Positions 1 to 11,562 of a stretch of DNA of 64,000 nucleotides are shown here, one piece after another. This stretch comes from Coprinopsis marcescibilis. Lineage: Eukaryota > Basidiomycota > Agaricomycetes > Agaricales > Psathyrellaceae. The notes under the pieces are model-generated. The model had not been told where the DNA came from, made no database searches, and saw only the letters and a list, made by a program, of their open reading frames with translations. Numbering within the stretch: the stretch's first letter is position 1; the number at the start of each line of letters is the position of its first letter. The stretch is taken from positions 1 through 64,000 of the forward strand of contig ML210163.1 of assembly GCA_004369085.1 (NCBI GenBank). Direction: 5' to 3'. Both the position numbers and the translations under genes were made by a program.

Positions 1-671
1 ATATATACTACATGAATATACCTGCTTTGCCCGCTACCACCTGTCTGCAGACAAGATTCGTAGAAAAGCATAAATCCTAAAAATGCACGAAACATGAATT
101 TACGTCCGAGCTCAGGCAGACCTCATCCTCAGATATCTCCTGATATTTGCTCTCTGTGACATCGGTCAAACTGCTGATTTGACAGCCACTGATATCTGGT
201 GGAGCTCCGGGGACATCAGGGAGAGATCCCCCTGCGATCAATTTCGGGAGCTCCGGTCGACATCATTTCAAAATGGTGGTGTAAGTATCAGACGTATGTT
301 TTGGTCTCTTGAGGTGACTGCCCAGCCTATGTACTGTCTTCATCGGTTCGAAACGAGTTATCATATATAATTGAGTTTGCCAAAGCTCAGTTGACCCGGA
401 AGGTTACGGGGCCTCGAAGAGTAGATACCAGGTGTACCTTTGTCAAGGGAAGCCCTGGGTTATAACCCAAAGTCCTGTGGTACTATGCATTTACGTTACT
501 GACGGCACGTCAGCACATCTCTGATTTGGAGCCGAATGATTAAAACCTTAAGTGTTGCGATACTCGATACTTGATACTTGCATGACAAGTCCATGATACC
601 CACGCCAAACCCACACTTCGCAGAGTCGCATATTCTTTCACACCGAGGTTTCCATTTCCCCCATCCTCTAA
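1..671. other. upstream region without recognised gene
   Basis: I see no convincing gene here. Short open frames at 179-370 (+) and 496-938 (-) have no family features, and the minus-strand one overlaps the first exons of the gene that starts at 672. The stretch just before 672 probably holds that gene's promoter. Confidence 0.4.
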
Positions 672-2415
672 ATGCCCACCTATACAGCAGTATTTGAGGA
701 TACATCGCCATTCCTGACCTGCCACGGCAATTGCAGAGCAGGAACATCGAGGGACGACTTCATGGATCAGTACGTAAACTGAGAACAGTGGTTTCAACTG
801 GGTTGCTGACGGTGGCTCACCAGGTATTCCGAAAGCAGCTTTACAATTATAGAGCCAGGATCTGATGTCTCTTTCTCGTTCTATGGCACTGAATACGGGA
901 TTTACGGCGCGAGGAGGGGGAACCACGGGTTCTTCCAAGTGTCTGTTGATGGGACAGTAGCAACCTCGCAGACAGGCCGATCGAGTTCAGACCAATTCAA
1001 CGCGACCTTATTTTCACAAAAGCTCGCAAAAGGATTTCATCGAGTTCAACTACGGAATACGGACACTGGATTTAGAGACATCGACTATGTAGGCCAATCT
1101 TCTCGTTCCGACATTGCGTCGGTATTCATACGTTCCCTCCAACAGTTCTCGTGGGAGGCAAGCGTAGGAAACGACAACGAGCCCCTCATTGTCAACGCGG
1201 TTCAAGACTCACATCCGGCTTGGAAGTACACACCACCACAGGCTTGGACAACACAGCCACCTGATGTGGCTACCTTCTCCGGCGGGAGTGGACGGTATGC
1301 CTATTGCTCTTTAACGTTCTATTGACCCTGAGGCCTCTTTGGCAGCGGAACAAATGTGATCGGGGCTAAAGCAAGTCTGACATTTCAAGTAAGTGTCACG
1401 CTGCGCTAACCGTTCCCTATTTCTGAGTTACATTTTAGGGTTGATTGTCCCCGCTCAAAACATATACCAGTCTGAGTGACTAACCGTAGTTCAGGAGACG
1501 CTATAGCAATATTTGGTCCATCGGGCCCCAGATGCGCCTCTCAATACGCTGTTTCGGTGGATGGTCAGACTGGAGGTGAAACCTTCCGCGCGGAGAGGCA
1601 ATTTTTCCGAGCTCGACAACTTCTGTACTATGCCGGCAATCTCGGGCCTGGTGTGCATGTCGTTGAGGTGACTCTTGGTGCAATCTCAAGCTCACAGCCG
1701 TTTCAAATGCTTGCACTGGACTACGCCGAAATATACACCACACCATCGCTCGGTGGAAGGTGAGTTATCCTCCACTGTACGATTCTCTAAAGACAAATCA
1801 AACGCATAAACACAGCTTCTCTGGGTTAGAAGGGACATCGACCAGGTAAGTGAATCTTATTAGACGTTTACCAATAGACGCTCATACTCAATTTGTATCA
1901 GTACACCGACGGGTCTCTTCGTAGGCCTCGGTATCACCACCGCGGTCTCCATTCTGGCTCTCGCTTTTCTAGCTTATATCGTCTATCTTTTCAAGACGGG
2001 GCGTATTCGGAAGACTGCCAGTGACCTCGATCAGCACACATCTACTGATATCGTGAACCTGGCCGATATCCCGCACCATTATGGCGTTGATCCAATGCTG
2101 ACATCACCCGCTGCACCTCATTCGGCACGACCACACTACCAACCTTCATTAGCGCACCGTAACATAAGCATGAGTGGCCATTCGTACGGCCAGTCTCAAG
2201 GGCAGTCCTCTGATGTGTTCAGCAATGGGGGCAGTACTACTACATCTGGCTCCAGCTACAATGTAAGTACATTAGACCTATGCTTTGACGGATAAGCGCT
2301 TATAATAGAGCCGTTGTGATAGCCATACCCCTCAAAATCGTCCAAAGGTCAGCAACAGCCCCCACGGCCGCCTTCGGAGGCCCCTCCCCCCGCTTACATT
2401 TCCCACTCTCCTTAA
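672..2415 (+). CDS. single-pass membrane protein with two beta-sandwich-like repeats and PPxY tail (paralog A)
   Basis: I read nine exons: 672-769, 824-1088, 1146-1294, 1346-1388, a single base at 1439, 1495-1759, 1816-1845, 1902-2262 and 2323-2415, giving 434 residues. Two extracellular-type repeats each carry an F-x-F-Y-G-T or I-F-G-P-S-G strand, a V-S-V-D-G strand and a terminal D-x-D-Y or D-Y-A-E-I-Y strand, as in galactose-binding-like folds common in agarics. A hydrophobic helix near residues 285-305 is followed by basic residues and a Ser/Gly-rich tail ending in P-P-P-A-Y, a WW-domain ligand. There is no obvious signal peptide. The start was chosen because the M-P-x-Y start aligns with both paralogs (23640-25341 and 35359-37021). 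Ligand and role are unknown. The 1-nt exon is required by frame and is discussed in the findings. Confidence 0.75.
1439..1439 (+). other. putative single-nucleotide exon (G)
   Basis: The upstream intron 1389-1438 (50 nt, GTAAGT...TTTTAG, CTAAC branch) and downstream intron 1440-1494 (55 nt, GTTGAT...TTCAG, CTAAC branch) leave one G between them. Without this base the conserved G-D-A-I-A segment is out of frame. The same arrangement is seen at 36210 in the minus-strand paralog. Confidence 0.55.
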
Positions 2416-3238
2416 TATCATGCATATCATCCTACTGGAATCAGTCTATACCCCCTTGTATCCTCAGGCTTCGGCTTCCTGGGTTTCTTCGATAACTTTG
2501 AAATCGAGCGTACAATTTCAACTGGCTAACCAAATTAAGCGCCCGCCACATTCCCTTTCAAAAATCCCTTTAAAATTGCTGTCAAGGAAACACACTTTCT
2601 CATGGCAATTCGCGAACTACCAACGTCCAAGTCCAACAATCATAGCGATAGATGATGTCAGTGATAGCCCGAGGCTAAAATGGGATTGATCACATCACGG
2701 AAATTTTTTCTCTGGGGGTTTCCCAGTTAGGCTCGACCATGGATTATCAGGGCGAGACTAATGAGAAAACATTACAGCTGACTTGTCAGTGGATCGGCGT
2801 AGTTAATCAACGCGTCGTAATCTATCAGACTGATTAGGGGATTGTAAACCTTGGTAGCCAGACCCAAGTATTGCGGTGATGTGCCAACGATAGTCGCTTA
2901 GTTAGAAGGTTGGGATCCTTTGGTTATTGTTTCGCAAGCCTGCTTGATGCCGAGCGCAGGTTATCCGCCTATCCCTTGATACTTGGAAAGTATCTAGGTT
3001 TACACACTGGATCTCGTTGTAACGCGACTGGTAGCCTGAGACCGTCTGCCTGCCTGCACGGCTCAGCAAGCGGCCTTCCTTCCGCGTCTGGGATCGCCGT
3101 TATATACCCTACCAGACCCTACCACACCGAGCTGACGTTTCCTAACACCACACCTAACACACCATACTAACACACCATAGTACAAGAGGCAACAAGAAGA
3201 ATATAATTGTATAAAATAAGCTGTCTAAAAGCCATATA
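2416..3238. other. intergenic, no gene seen
   Basis: This is 3' flank of the membrane-protein gene. It is AT-rich in places, with short frames only and no family features. Near 3140-3175 there is a short repetitive stretch of CCTAACACACCA-like units. Confidence 0.4.
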
Positions 3239-3298
3239 AATGCTACGAATTATCAATTGCACTGCGTGCCCTCATCCACCGAGTCCTCGTTCACCACC

Positions 3299-4313
3299 TC
3301 ATCCACCACGGCATCCTTGCCCACCACCGTGTCCTTGTCCACCACCGTGTCCTTGCCCACCACCGCGTCCTTGCCCACCACCGCGTCCTTGCCCACCACC
3401 GTGTCCTTGCCCACCACCGCGTCCTTGCCCACCACCGCGTCGTCGTCCACCACCGCGTCCACTTTCGCCACCAGATCGTCCGGCTTCCTCCCCTCCTCCT
3501 CGAGACGGTCCAACGGCGGGAAGGACAGTCCCAGCTGGGATTTCTGCTTCTACCTGCACCTCAGCCTCCTCGTTCCCTACCTGCAACTCAAGTTCGGTCT
3601 CTTGTTCGACGCCAGCCTCTTCCTGTGGATCGAAACATGCCGTTGCAAGATCTAACCGAGATGGATTTGGTCTGCGCCAGTCGTAGTTACCGCCATTCCA
3701 ATACACATTGGGGTTTCCTCGTCGCGGCAGGTGAACAGTGACCATACTGGTTCCTCGGTATGCACCTTCCAACGCTTGCCGAAATCCCCTAATTGTTAAG
3801 TGTGGGACCTGATCGCGTCTTGAAATGTGGTAGTGTGGGTTGCTGGAGAAGGGTTAGCGAGAAGCGACATGAGTAACGTAGTACTTACACTAGGACCCAG
3901 ACAAGGTCCTGCAGGTTCGTATCCCATCGTTGGAACCTGCGGCGAAGCCATTGATTTGTTCCGCGAGCAATAAACGAGTCAATCAGCATCTCTACACGAG
4001 ATTGGAGCCAGAGAAACTGTGTTTGGGTGACAGGGGGATTGTTCCTGATTGCTAGCACAAGCATGTTAATGAGGAAGGAGATGAGGAAGGAGATATGGTA
4101 CAGACCCGACGCACGTCCAGGTCGCTTTTGCTCGTGACATCGCCGCCGGTACGTGGTATTTGTAACATGTTCGTGGGGATGCCTCGAACTCGTTACCCAT
4201 AAGCAGGATGGGCTACCTAGGGCGTAGATAGGGCATAGAAAGCTCGGTTGCGTCGGTTGTAGGTATCGATGAAGACCACAGTGACTGGGAAAGCGGGATG
4301 GGGGGTGAGCCAT
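3299..4313 (-). CDS. hypothetical protein with Gly/Arg/Gln-rich repeat C-terminus
   Basis: Two exons can be joined in frame: 4313-3889 and 3818-3299 (donor GTAAGT, acceptor TTTCAAG), giving about 314 residues. The middle has an aromatic and basic stretch (residues about 150-210, with W-N-G-G-N-Y-D-W). A Glu/Gln-rich segment follows, and then a C-terminal array of G-G-G-Q-G-R/H repeats encoded by the 18-bp minisatellite. RGG-like tails bind RNA in known proteins, but nothing else supports that here. The first 60 residues come from a tandemly duplicated segment and may not be coding, so the start is doubtful. I do not recognise the family; a transposon-derived origin is possible. Confidence 0.4.
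3303..3465. repeat. 18-bp minisatellite array
   Basis: About nine tandem units of CCACCACCGYGTCCTTGC, with unit variants at both ends. Because 18 is a multiple of three, several frames on both strands stay open through the array. The frame reading G-G-G-Q-G-R/H on the minus strand connects to a longer open frame and is my preferred reading. Confidence 0.9.
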
Positions 4314-4415
4314 AAGCAGGATGGGCTCAAGAACTATGGTGTAGAAAGCTCTGTCGCGTCGGTCGTAGCTATTGATGAAGAGGACAATGCCGCGACAGCG
4401 GGATGGGGGGTGAGA
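4195..4415. repeat. imperfect tandem duplication of about 110 bp
   Basis: Two consecutive copies begin with CATAAGCAGGATGGGCT (near 4198 and 4311). They share the core TAGAAAGCTC...CGCGTCGGT or TGCGTCGGT, and end with AGCGGGATGGGGGGTGAG (near 4291 and 4398). The copies differ by substitutions and a few indels, so the duplication is not brand new. Confidence 0.85.
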
Positions 4416-6702
4416 GCTCGGGTGTGATTGGTACTGGTTTCATGGGTGGAGATTGGGGCGAACGGACATACTGTCAACGATGCAGATGGGACCAGCGATG
4501 TTTCGTTGCACCAGTTAGCCTAATACTTGCGGGGAGCGTAGTGAGATTCGATTTGACCGTGTTCGACGGTATTTCCCAAAAAGGAATCTTGATGCGCCGA
4601 TAACTCGTGTCGGGGGGCTCCAGGCTCCGCTGATGCGCCCGCTGATACGACACGTCAAGTCCGTAACATCACGTATGGTTTCCGCAGTAATTTGAGCAAG
4701 GTCATTGGTTGGCCAGATGCAAGGAGCTGGCATTCAGAAATGGTAGGGGACAGTCCGTAATTGGGGTGTCTGGGGAATCCGATGTTGGCTATGGAATGCA
4801 TTGTTGTCCGAGTTGATGAGCTGCTTCAAAAGTATGTTCCTGTAAAGCGTGTAGTGTGTGCAGGGTACCGTCGCCCTGGGATGAATCATTGAAATCATCT
4901 CAAGGCCTTCGTTGGGCATGTGTCTGCTCGTTGCTGCACTTCCGAGCCATACTGCCCCACCATGCATGCACCCCTGAGATTACCGCTTGGGAGAACCTTG
5001 CAAAAAGAACAAGATCTTGATATTCATATTCCTACATCAGGATGAGCAAAGCTGCAAGCAGAATTCATCGTTGAGTCAATTGCTTACGCTGTATTTGGAG
5101 TTGCAGTTAAACCTCTGGTTTGAGCTTGAGGCTGGGTTCTATAACGGGCACCGAAAGAGGCATATTCAAGGACTGCCGCAATGCTGGCCCACTTCCAACG
5201 ACGATACTAGTGGATGACTCGGATGGTCACTGCGGGCCCCTCGCATGATCGCGTTTGAACTGTGAAACCTGAGTGGACGCCTCAGGCCTCATGAGAGTCA
5301 GCTCCTGGCAACTGGGTACTAGCCACGCATGTTTATTCTCCACGTGACCATTCGAATCTCACGCTTCACGCAGTATCCTCAGATCCGAGTTGTCCAGAAA
5401 TCAACGAATTCGACCAAGAGCTTGCCAATAGTCTACGGTACACTGGCCTCTAGGCCCACCAACTTGAAATATGGGATCCCTGGATATCTTTTATCTTTTA
5501 TCTTTATTATTATACATGGGAACAATAATTCGAGCCTAGTAGTAGTTGTGCCCTGTTGGTTGAGATTACATTCGACGAATCATGGATGCTTGATTTGCTT
5601 GTGGCTTAGACTCGGACTACCGCCAGGAGGGATAGGTGCCCTACTACTACTACTACTAGTACTACTAGTACTAGCAGTACAAGAGGGAGCAAAGCATCAA
5701 TGATTTCGTGAATACGAGATGCTGGAAAGCTTTGGAGGTTCAACCTGGTCGCCGACCGCCTCATTGGCAACGCAATGAATGCGAATCCTTTTCCCGTTCG
5801 GAAGCTGACACCAACGAATCATGAGTCGTTCCTTGAAAATGAATCAACAAATGAGCATTAGGCCTCCTGCAATGTTGACAACAAGGGGAGCAAAACCACG
5901 ACGTACCACAGAGGGTTGAAAAGAACTACACAGATAGAGCTGTAACATGGGGAAAAGGTTTGGTCGTTCTTTAAAGGCTGCTAACCCGGGGACCTCAGTT
6001 CTGGTATCAAAATCCGTTCGAGAAACGGAGTGAAATTCGTTGCCACATACTTTTCCGGTTAACCTGGTCCTTAAACTACTAGGGTGGAGCTAGTACAGCA
6101 CAACGGTGTCGCTGTTGCATGTAGATGCAACGGAGTGGGAAGGTTTGGCGTGTTTGACATTGGAATGGGTGACATATTCGATTGTATTGAGGGCGGGGAG
6201 GCACAGAGGAAGCTGGTGTGGGACACCTGGAAGATTACTAGTATGCAAACAAGGAAATCAAAGGAAAGAATTAAAGTATGTCACCAGGGCGCTCTGCGGC
6301 CATTGCTGTCGTTGTGTAAAGGCCGTAGTATAGAACGATGCGGTGTACATACGAGCCCAATGAGCATCTGCCGCCGTCCACAAGCGGTGAATGGACAACG
6401 ACCCGTGCGTCCGACAATGCCGCTTGACGCGGACAACCCACTACCCCACGCCGTGGTGGCGTTTCCAGCACCACTCAGAATGTTGGCAAGCGTGGTCGCA
6501 GGGCTCATGAGCAATGCTATTGCACGCGTGCAGGAACAAACGGCGTGCTGGTGTCTCCAGCACCGCTCAGAATGTTGGCAAGCAAGTGCAAAGAGCGAGG
6601 GCCAGGTAGGCTCATAAAAGTCTAACATTGGCTCCTCTACTAGTATTTGATTGAAAAGATATCGAATTGTGTGGTTAATGCGTTCAAATATCTGCGGGAG
6701 AG
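4416..6702. other. gene-poor region flanking the transposon
   Basis: No supported gene. It contains a CTA-type microsatellite at about 5640-5675. A 28-bp direct repeat containing CTCAGAATGTTGGCAAGC occurs at about 6464-6492 and again at about 6556-6584. The second half probably includes the non-coding 3' flank of the Plavaka element, but I could not identify terminal inverted repeats or a target-site duplication. Confidence 0.4.
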
Positions 6703-9700
6703 TTAATTACTGTAGTCATCAGAATCCATCCAAGACGAGTCATCAAGGTTCCTCGAAGAATTCTCCCGATCCGACGCGTTTGAATCAGTTTCCTCTTCCA
6801 ACATCCCTACTGCGCTTTCGTCGTCTGAGGGTGGTGCAGAGTCACGGCCTTCATCTGATATGAGCTCTTCGTGCTCCGAGTGGTTGCTGAGGAAAGAGGG
6901 CGAGGAGGAATAGCAGTGAAGATGGCCTGGTGCCACTCCCCACATGTAACGCATTACCATATCTCTGTCGACAAACCTATCAGAATCAATTGTCAGCGAA
7001 TGTACGGTAGCACTGTAGATACAACAGACCTGTTGATATAGTATTCCTTCCAGTCGTCATGGTCGCCAGCACAGCGTGAAACCGGTTTGTCCGGGGTTTG
7101 CGCACGGGATTTCTTAGATCTGGAACCCTTGCCTGCTGTTCCCTTCCCTTTCCCCTTTCCAGCAGCTGTGGTTGTGTGGCCAAACTTTCTCCCTTCAGAA
7201 AATCTGGGAATGATATGGCAAGCACGAAGAACACTATCTGGGTCCAAGAATGCCGTGCTTCCACTCCGCGAAAGTGGCGGGAAACAGACACGTTCCAATG
7301 ATTCGTTTGTTGCTGAGCCTTCTATAGAATCGTACCAGCGAACCCAAAGAAAATCAATCCTCCGACTTTGGAGATCGATCATCCCAGGACCGCCGTATGC
7401 GACACTTGCATGGTACACTCCTAAGATACGCCCATAGATATAGCGATCATGGGATGGAAGAATGCCTGCTTCCTCTTCAAGAGGATCGATAGATCGCAAA
7501 CACATTATGTCGCGGCGATCGGTGTTTGGGTTGAGGATATCCTGGTCGCGTCGCAGATCATATGTTGTGTAGTTGATATTCAGAACATGGTGGCGGTAGA
7601 TGCGATCCTCTTGGATATATATGCGATCCAAGATAGATGCCGGCATGGTGTCAAGGTCGCTCTCGCCGTACTGATCCAAAAGCTCCTGGAGTATGCTGAT
7701 GTTATTGGTCCTATCGCTCTGTGGTATGGTGGCACGGGTCTTCAGTTCTCCGATAAGAAGTCGAAGAATGCGAGGTAGAAGATGGCATCTGAGCTTGAGA
7801 TAGAACTTCTGTAGTGCAGTGAATACTTAGAAGGGAAATAGAAACGAAGGAATGGGAACTGGACGCACTGAAATAGCCGGATCATTTGCATTTTGTCCCA
7901 GGAAAGAATCAAGATCGACTGGAATGTTCTGAGATCTCCCAATAGAGTATGAGGAACTGTCGATGTCTTCCTCATTGATGGAAGAGTCATGACTTTCGTA
8001 GTGATGATTGGATAGGATCTGGTCTTCTATTCTCCTCATTCGTGCCTCCCGGAGGTTAATTCGAGCCAGCTGTGGTTTGACGTCTTTCTTGTTGGTGCGA
8101 TTGTAAGCACGTTTCAGGTGTCGATGATACAGTTCCGACTGTAGGTGTTTGCGGTCAGAAAGGGAAAGAAATTGAGTTATGATCCTTACCACTTGGGTCG
8201 AGTAAGAGTCTGTCGTTCCAAATGCCTTGATGGTACGCACGACATCACCTAATGCATGAAATTTGTATGTACTAATGTTGAAGACTTTCTCTCTAAATGC
8301 TGGCGCTGGGTCAAGATTAGCAAGGCCACGGGAATGAGATCGCCCTAGTAAATGCACTCACGGTCTTCATAGGATTCCACAGGGTCCTTCCTTCCTCCGC
8401 GCCCCCTGCGGGTTTGCTTCAAAGGCTTTGATATAGCAGCTTGCGCAGTCTGTGCGCGCACTCGCTTTTGAACCTCACGAGGGAGTTCTGTTGTTTTGAC
8501 CTGCTTGCAGGTATTCTTGATAAATCCTCGCATCTGTGATCCTAGTTCGGTCGTCAACTTATCCAGCTCGGCCAATGTGTTGTCGGTATGCATTCGCAGT
8601 TTAGCCAGGCCGTGCCAGTGAGAGAAAGTGAATATTAACTTGAGGATGACGACGTTGTGTTTTGGTTCAAAGAGCCCGTCAAAGGCAGGAATAGCGCACT
8701 GAATGTATATCTATATTAGTATCTATACAGAGATGCTGCGCGCTGAATTTTCCACCTGCAACATATCTTCGAAATCCCGAGCTGCCAGCTGTTTCATGTC
8801 CGAAACGTTTTCTGAGAATTTTCGGATGGTGTCCCTGCCAAACGTAGGTGTCGAGCAATAGCTAGACATTCGCGATTAATCTTCATCCGACCTCCAAGTT
8901 GTGGAAAGAAATTTGACTTACCGAAGATCTATGGTGTTAATTGCACCAGGGGTTAGTGCTTGCAACAAACGTAGCAGGTGTGTGAACAAGTTCTTCCAGA
9001 CACCCAGTTCCACTTCATGCATGACGTCAACGACAAGCATCGGGAAGAGGTCGAAGCCGAATTGCGAGAGTCTGTCTGAGAACGCATTCTAAATGGCATA
9101 CATTGTCAACAAAATTGTTGAACAAGATGGGGAATTGGATACCTTGACTGGAACCCATGACTGCGCGGAAAGTCTCGCCTCTACAAAGCTGCTATTGACT
9201 GACCGGAAGCCACTATAAATTAGGTTTCTTGCGGCTTCGACTTTGTCACGGCGATTATCTGTGTCCCTTCGCCTCCAGGTAGCACGCCGATTCCGGTCTT
9301 GGACCGTGCCCAAATTGTGGACTTCGTCAAGAGGTATCAGACATCTAGGACAGGGACATTTGCCTAGGTTGCGAATGGTTGCGATTACAATTCTGGAGAG
9401 TCCATCTTAGTATGTGTGGATGAATAGGAGAAATAGAACAGACATTGTGACGTACTTTTCTAGATAATCAGCAGAGTACGTGAAGATCCTAGGATAAAAC
9501 CTGCGTTTCTGCTTGTCAACACCTTCAACGATGATTCCGTGCTCGTATGCAACCAAGAATTCATCGTCGAGGAGGGACCGCCACTGCGAATGAAAAAGTT
9601 CACGCTCGCAGAAGGTTTGAAGCGGCTGTGGCATGTTTGGTTTGCCCGACTTCTCTAGAACAAAGTCTTTGAAGCTATCTGGAAGCTGCAATAATACTAG

Positions 9701-11562
9701 ATGTTTAGCGAACCTCGTGCTGAAACTATGGATGAGAACAGTCTTATACCTTATTGAAATACGCAATCTGCTCCCCCAATTTGAGGCTTGGTTTCCCTCG
9801 TCGATATTTGGAGTCGTTGCCAAAGAAAAGGTATAGAGGCCATATCTCAGCGTTTCCGAAAGCGCCCAGCCGCATTTTGTCTGACGAGAACATCATACCC
9901 ACGACATAGCGCGGGAGGTTGCACCCAGGCTCTCCAGCCGACTCCTAAACAAGAAGAGGGGTGAATCAGTTTGCAAGTGACCGATAGATTCGGGAACCAG
10001 CCTTACCAATAGTGCATTATGCGCTTCTATGAACGCATCCGAAGTGTATAGTTCTCCATAAACACGAACGCTTTTAGAGTTTTCATGCGGCTTCCAATAT
10101 AACTCATGGGGGAGAAAGTGGAATTGGTCTTGAAATGAGAGGTTCTCCAACTTTGTTCGGATGGCCGATACTAGCGGTCGATAGTAAAATTTGGGAACGG
10201 TGAACGGATGAGAGCCTGGTTTTGTTGAACGAGAGTTGAAAGGGACGTCAATGGTGATACTTGCGCACTCCCAGCGAGTGGAGGTGTTCTGATCCCCGGG
10301 AAACTCTGAATCGGCTGTGTGAGGTTGAGACGATCCTCCTTGTTCTTCTTCTGTCAGAACTCTGTTGATTTGGGCCCAGTTGAGTTTGCGAACATCCGCT
10401 GACTTGAACTCCTCGTTTCCGATGATTTCCAAGAGCTGGTCAAATCCCTTTTGACTCTTGCCGTGATCGTTGTTCCAAAACCAATCCGCAATCAGGTATG
10501 CATTGAGATTTGGGAATGGGTAAAGGATCTCTTGCTCAGACTTCTGTACAACTTCATGATCGTGTTCGTTGGTTGAGCGCAGATCTTTGGGGGCTATAAA
10601 GTTGTCCGGATCGTGGGTGTTTGATTCCTGGGGGCGGTACCGCTTGTAAATTCCAAACTCGTTCCGAGGTGTCTCGCGTTGCTGGGTGATCAGCGGAATC
10701 CTCGCCTTTTGATATTTAAATCAGGTCGCTTCCCCCACAAAGAGAGCTAGGAGACGTACTTCAGATGTTCCAGAACTTGGGGCTGACGATGGTGCAGAAT
10801 CCCATTGTTTCTCCAAGACTGCTTCATTGGTTCCCCCTTCTCCCATTCCAAAGTTGAAAGGCAGGGTGGGGGAAGGAAGTACCTTCGACTTTGCCATCTC
10901 ATCGTGCGCCTGTACACGGTTCTTGTTCCGTTGACCACGACCCAGGCGGTGTTGTTCGGCAACAGGAGCTTCCATGTGGCCTTCTGAATCCTGAAACAGT
11001 ATTCGGTAAGAGTATCGAAGTATGATTGATCTTTTCTGACCTCCGATCCTTCAGAGTCATGGTTGCCAACGTTGAGACTGGCATCAGGGAGCACAGAATT
11101 GCTTGAAGTTGGAGACTTCCGATGGTGGTAAGACAATGGTGGGTGATGGGTAGGAAATTGCAGAGGACTCACTGGGGCTCTAGTGGATTGACCAGAAAAT
11201 TTCTTGAAGATGAGAGCATCTCAGATTGATAGCACATGGTTCAGAACGAAATGGTTACACACATTGTCTGTGGGCTGGTCGTCATCTGCCCCAAGCATAC
11301 CAGAGTGAAACCAAGCCGCCGAATTTATTATTCTGGACCCCTTCGTACGTTTTGGCTTGCTACTGGACTGTTGCTCTTTGGCTTCCTTTAACCTAGAACG
11401 AAGCCGGGTCTTGTGGATTTTACAGGCATTGACGTGTTTGGCATAACTGTTTGGCTGGCGGAATACACGGCCGCAGGAACACGTTCGTGACCATGCAGTG
11501 GCCATGGGGAATGCATCCTCGTCACTGGGATGAGGTGGTGAAGGATTCTGTTCGGGGTCCAT
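6703..11562 (-). mobile_element. Plavaka-type DNA transposon, transposase gene
   Basis: A multi-exon minus-strand gene shows the known Plavaka transposase order. (1) A zinc-finger-like C-x-C-x12-H-x3-C start at about 11480. (2) The G-R-G-Q-R-N-K-N segment near 10930. (3) Y-P-F-P-N near 10530 and H-P-F-T-V at about 10200. (4) E-L-Y-T-S-D near 10060. (5) R-E-L-F-H-S-Q-W-R near 9590 and Y-P-R-I-F-T-Y-S-A-D-Y near 9480. (6) C-P-C-P-R-C near 9350. (7) D-V-M-H-E-V-E-L-G-V-W-K-N near 9000. (8) Y-K-F-H-A-L-G-D-V-V-R-T-I and G-T-T-D-S-Y-S-T-Q near 8230. (9) The C-terminal R-R-D-x-x-N-P-N-T-D-R-R-D-I-M, F-L-W-V-R-W and F-L-D-P-D region at 6993-7679. A Ser/Asp-rich end closes at 6703. Plavaka elements are CACTA-related cut-and-paste transposons abundant in Agaricomycetes. 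I saw no internal stop in the conserved blocks, so the copy may be young. Exon borders were only partly resolved. Confidence 0.85.

Noticed and set aside
1089..1145. Continuous exon through 1089-1145 in paralog A
   Set aside because: The 57-nt segment is in frame and has no stop, but both paralogs have an intron at this exact point and the inserted residues are absent from them.
3257..3655. A plus-strand gene across the minisatellite
   Set aside because: The frame is open mainly because of the 18-bp repeat. The minus-strand frame splices in phase to a longer upstream exon and is a better candidate.
6084..6628. Overlapping plus- and minus-strand genes near 6.1-6.6 kb
   Set aside because: Neither frame has motifs. 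The region contains repeats and is more likely transposon flank.
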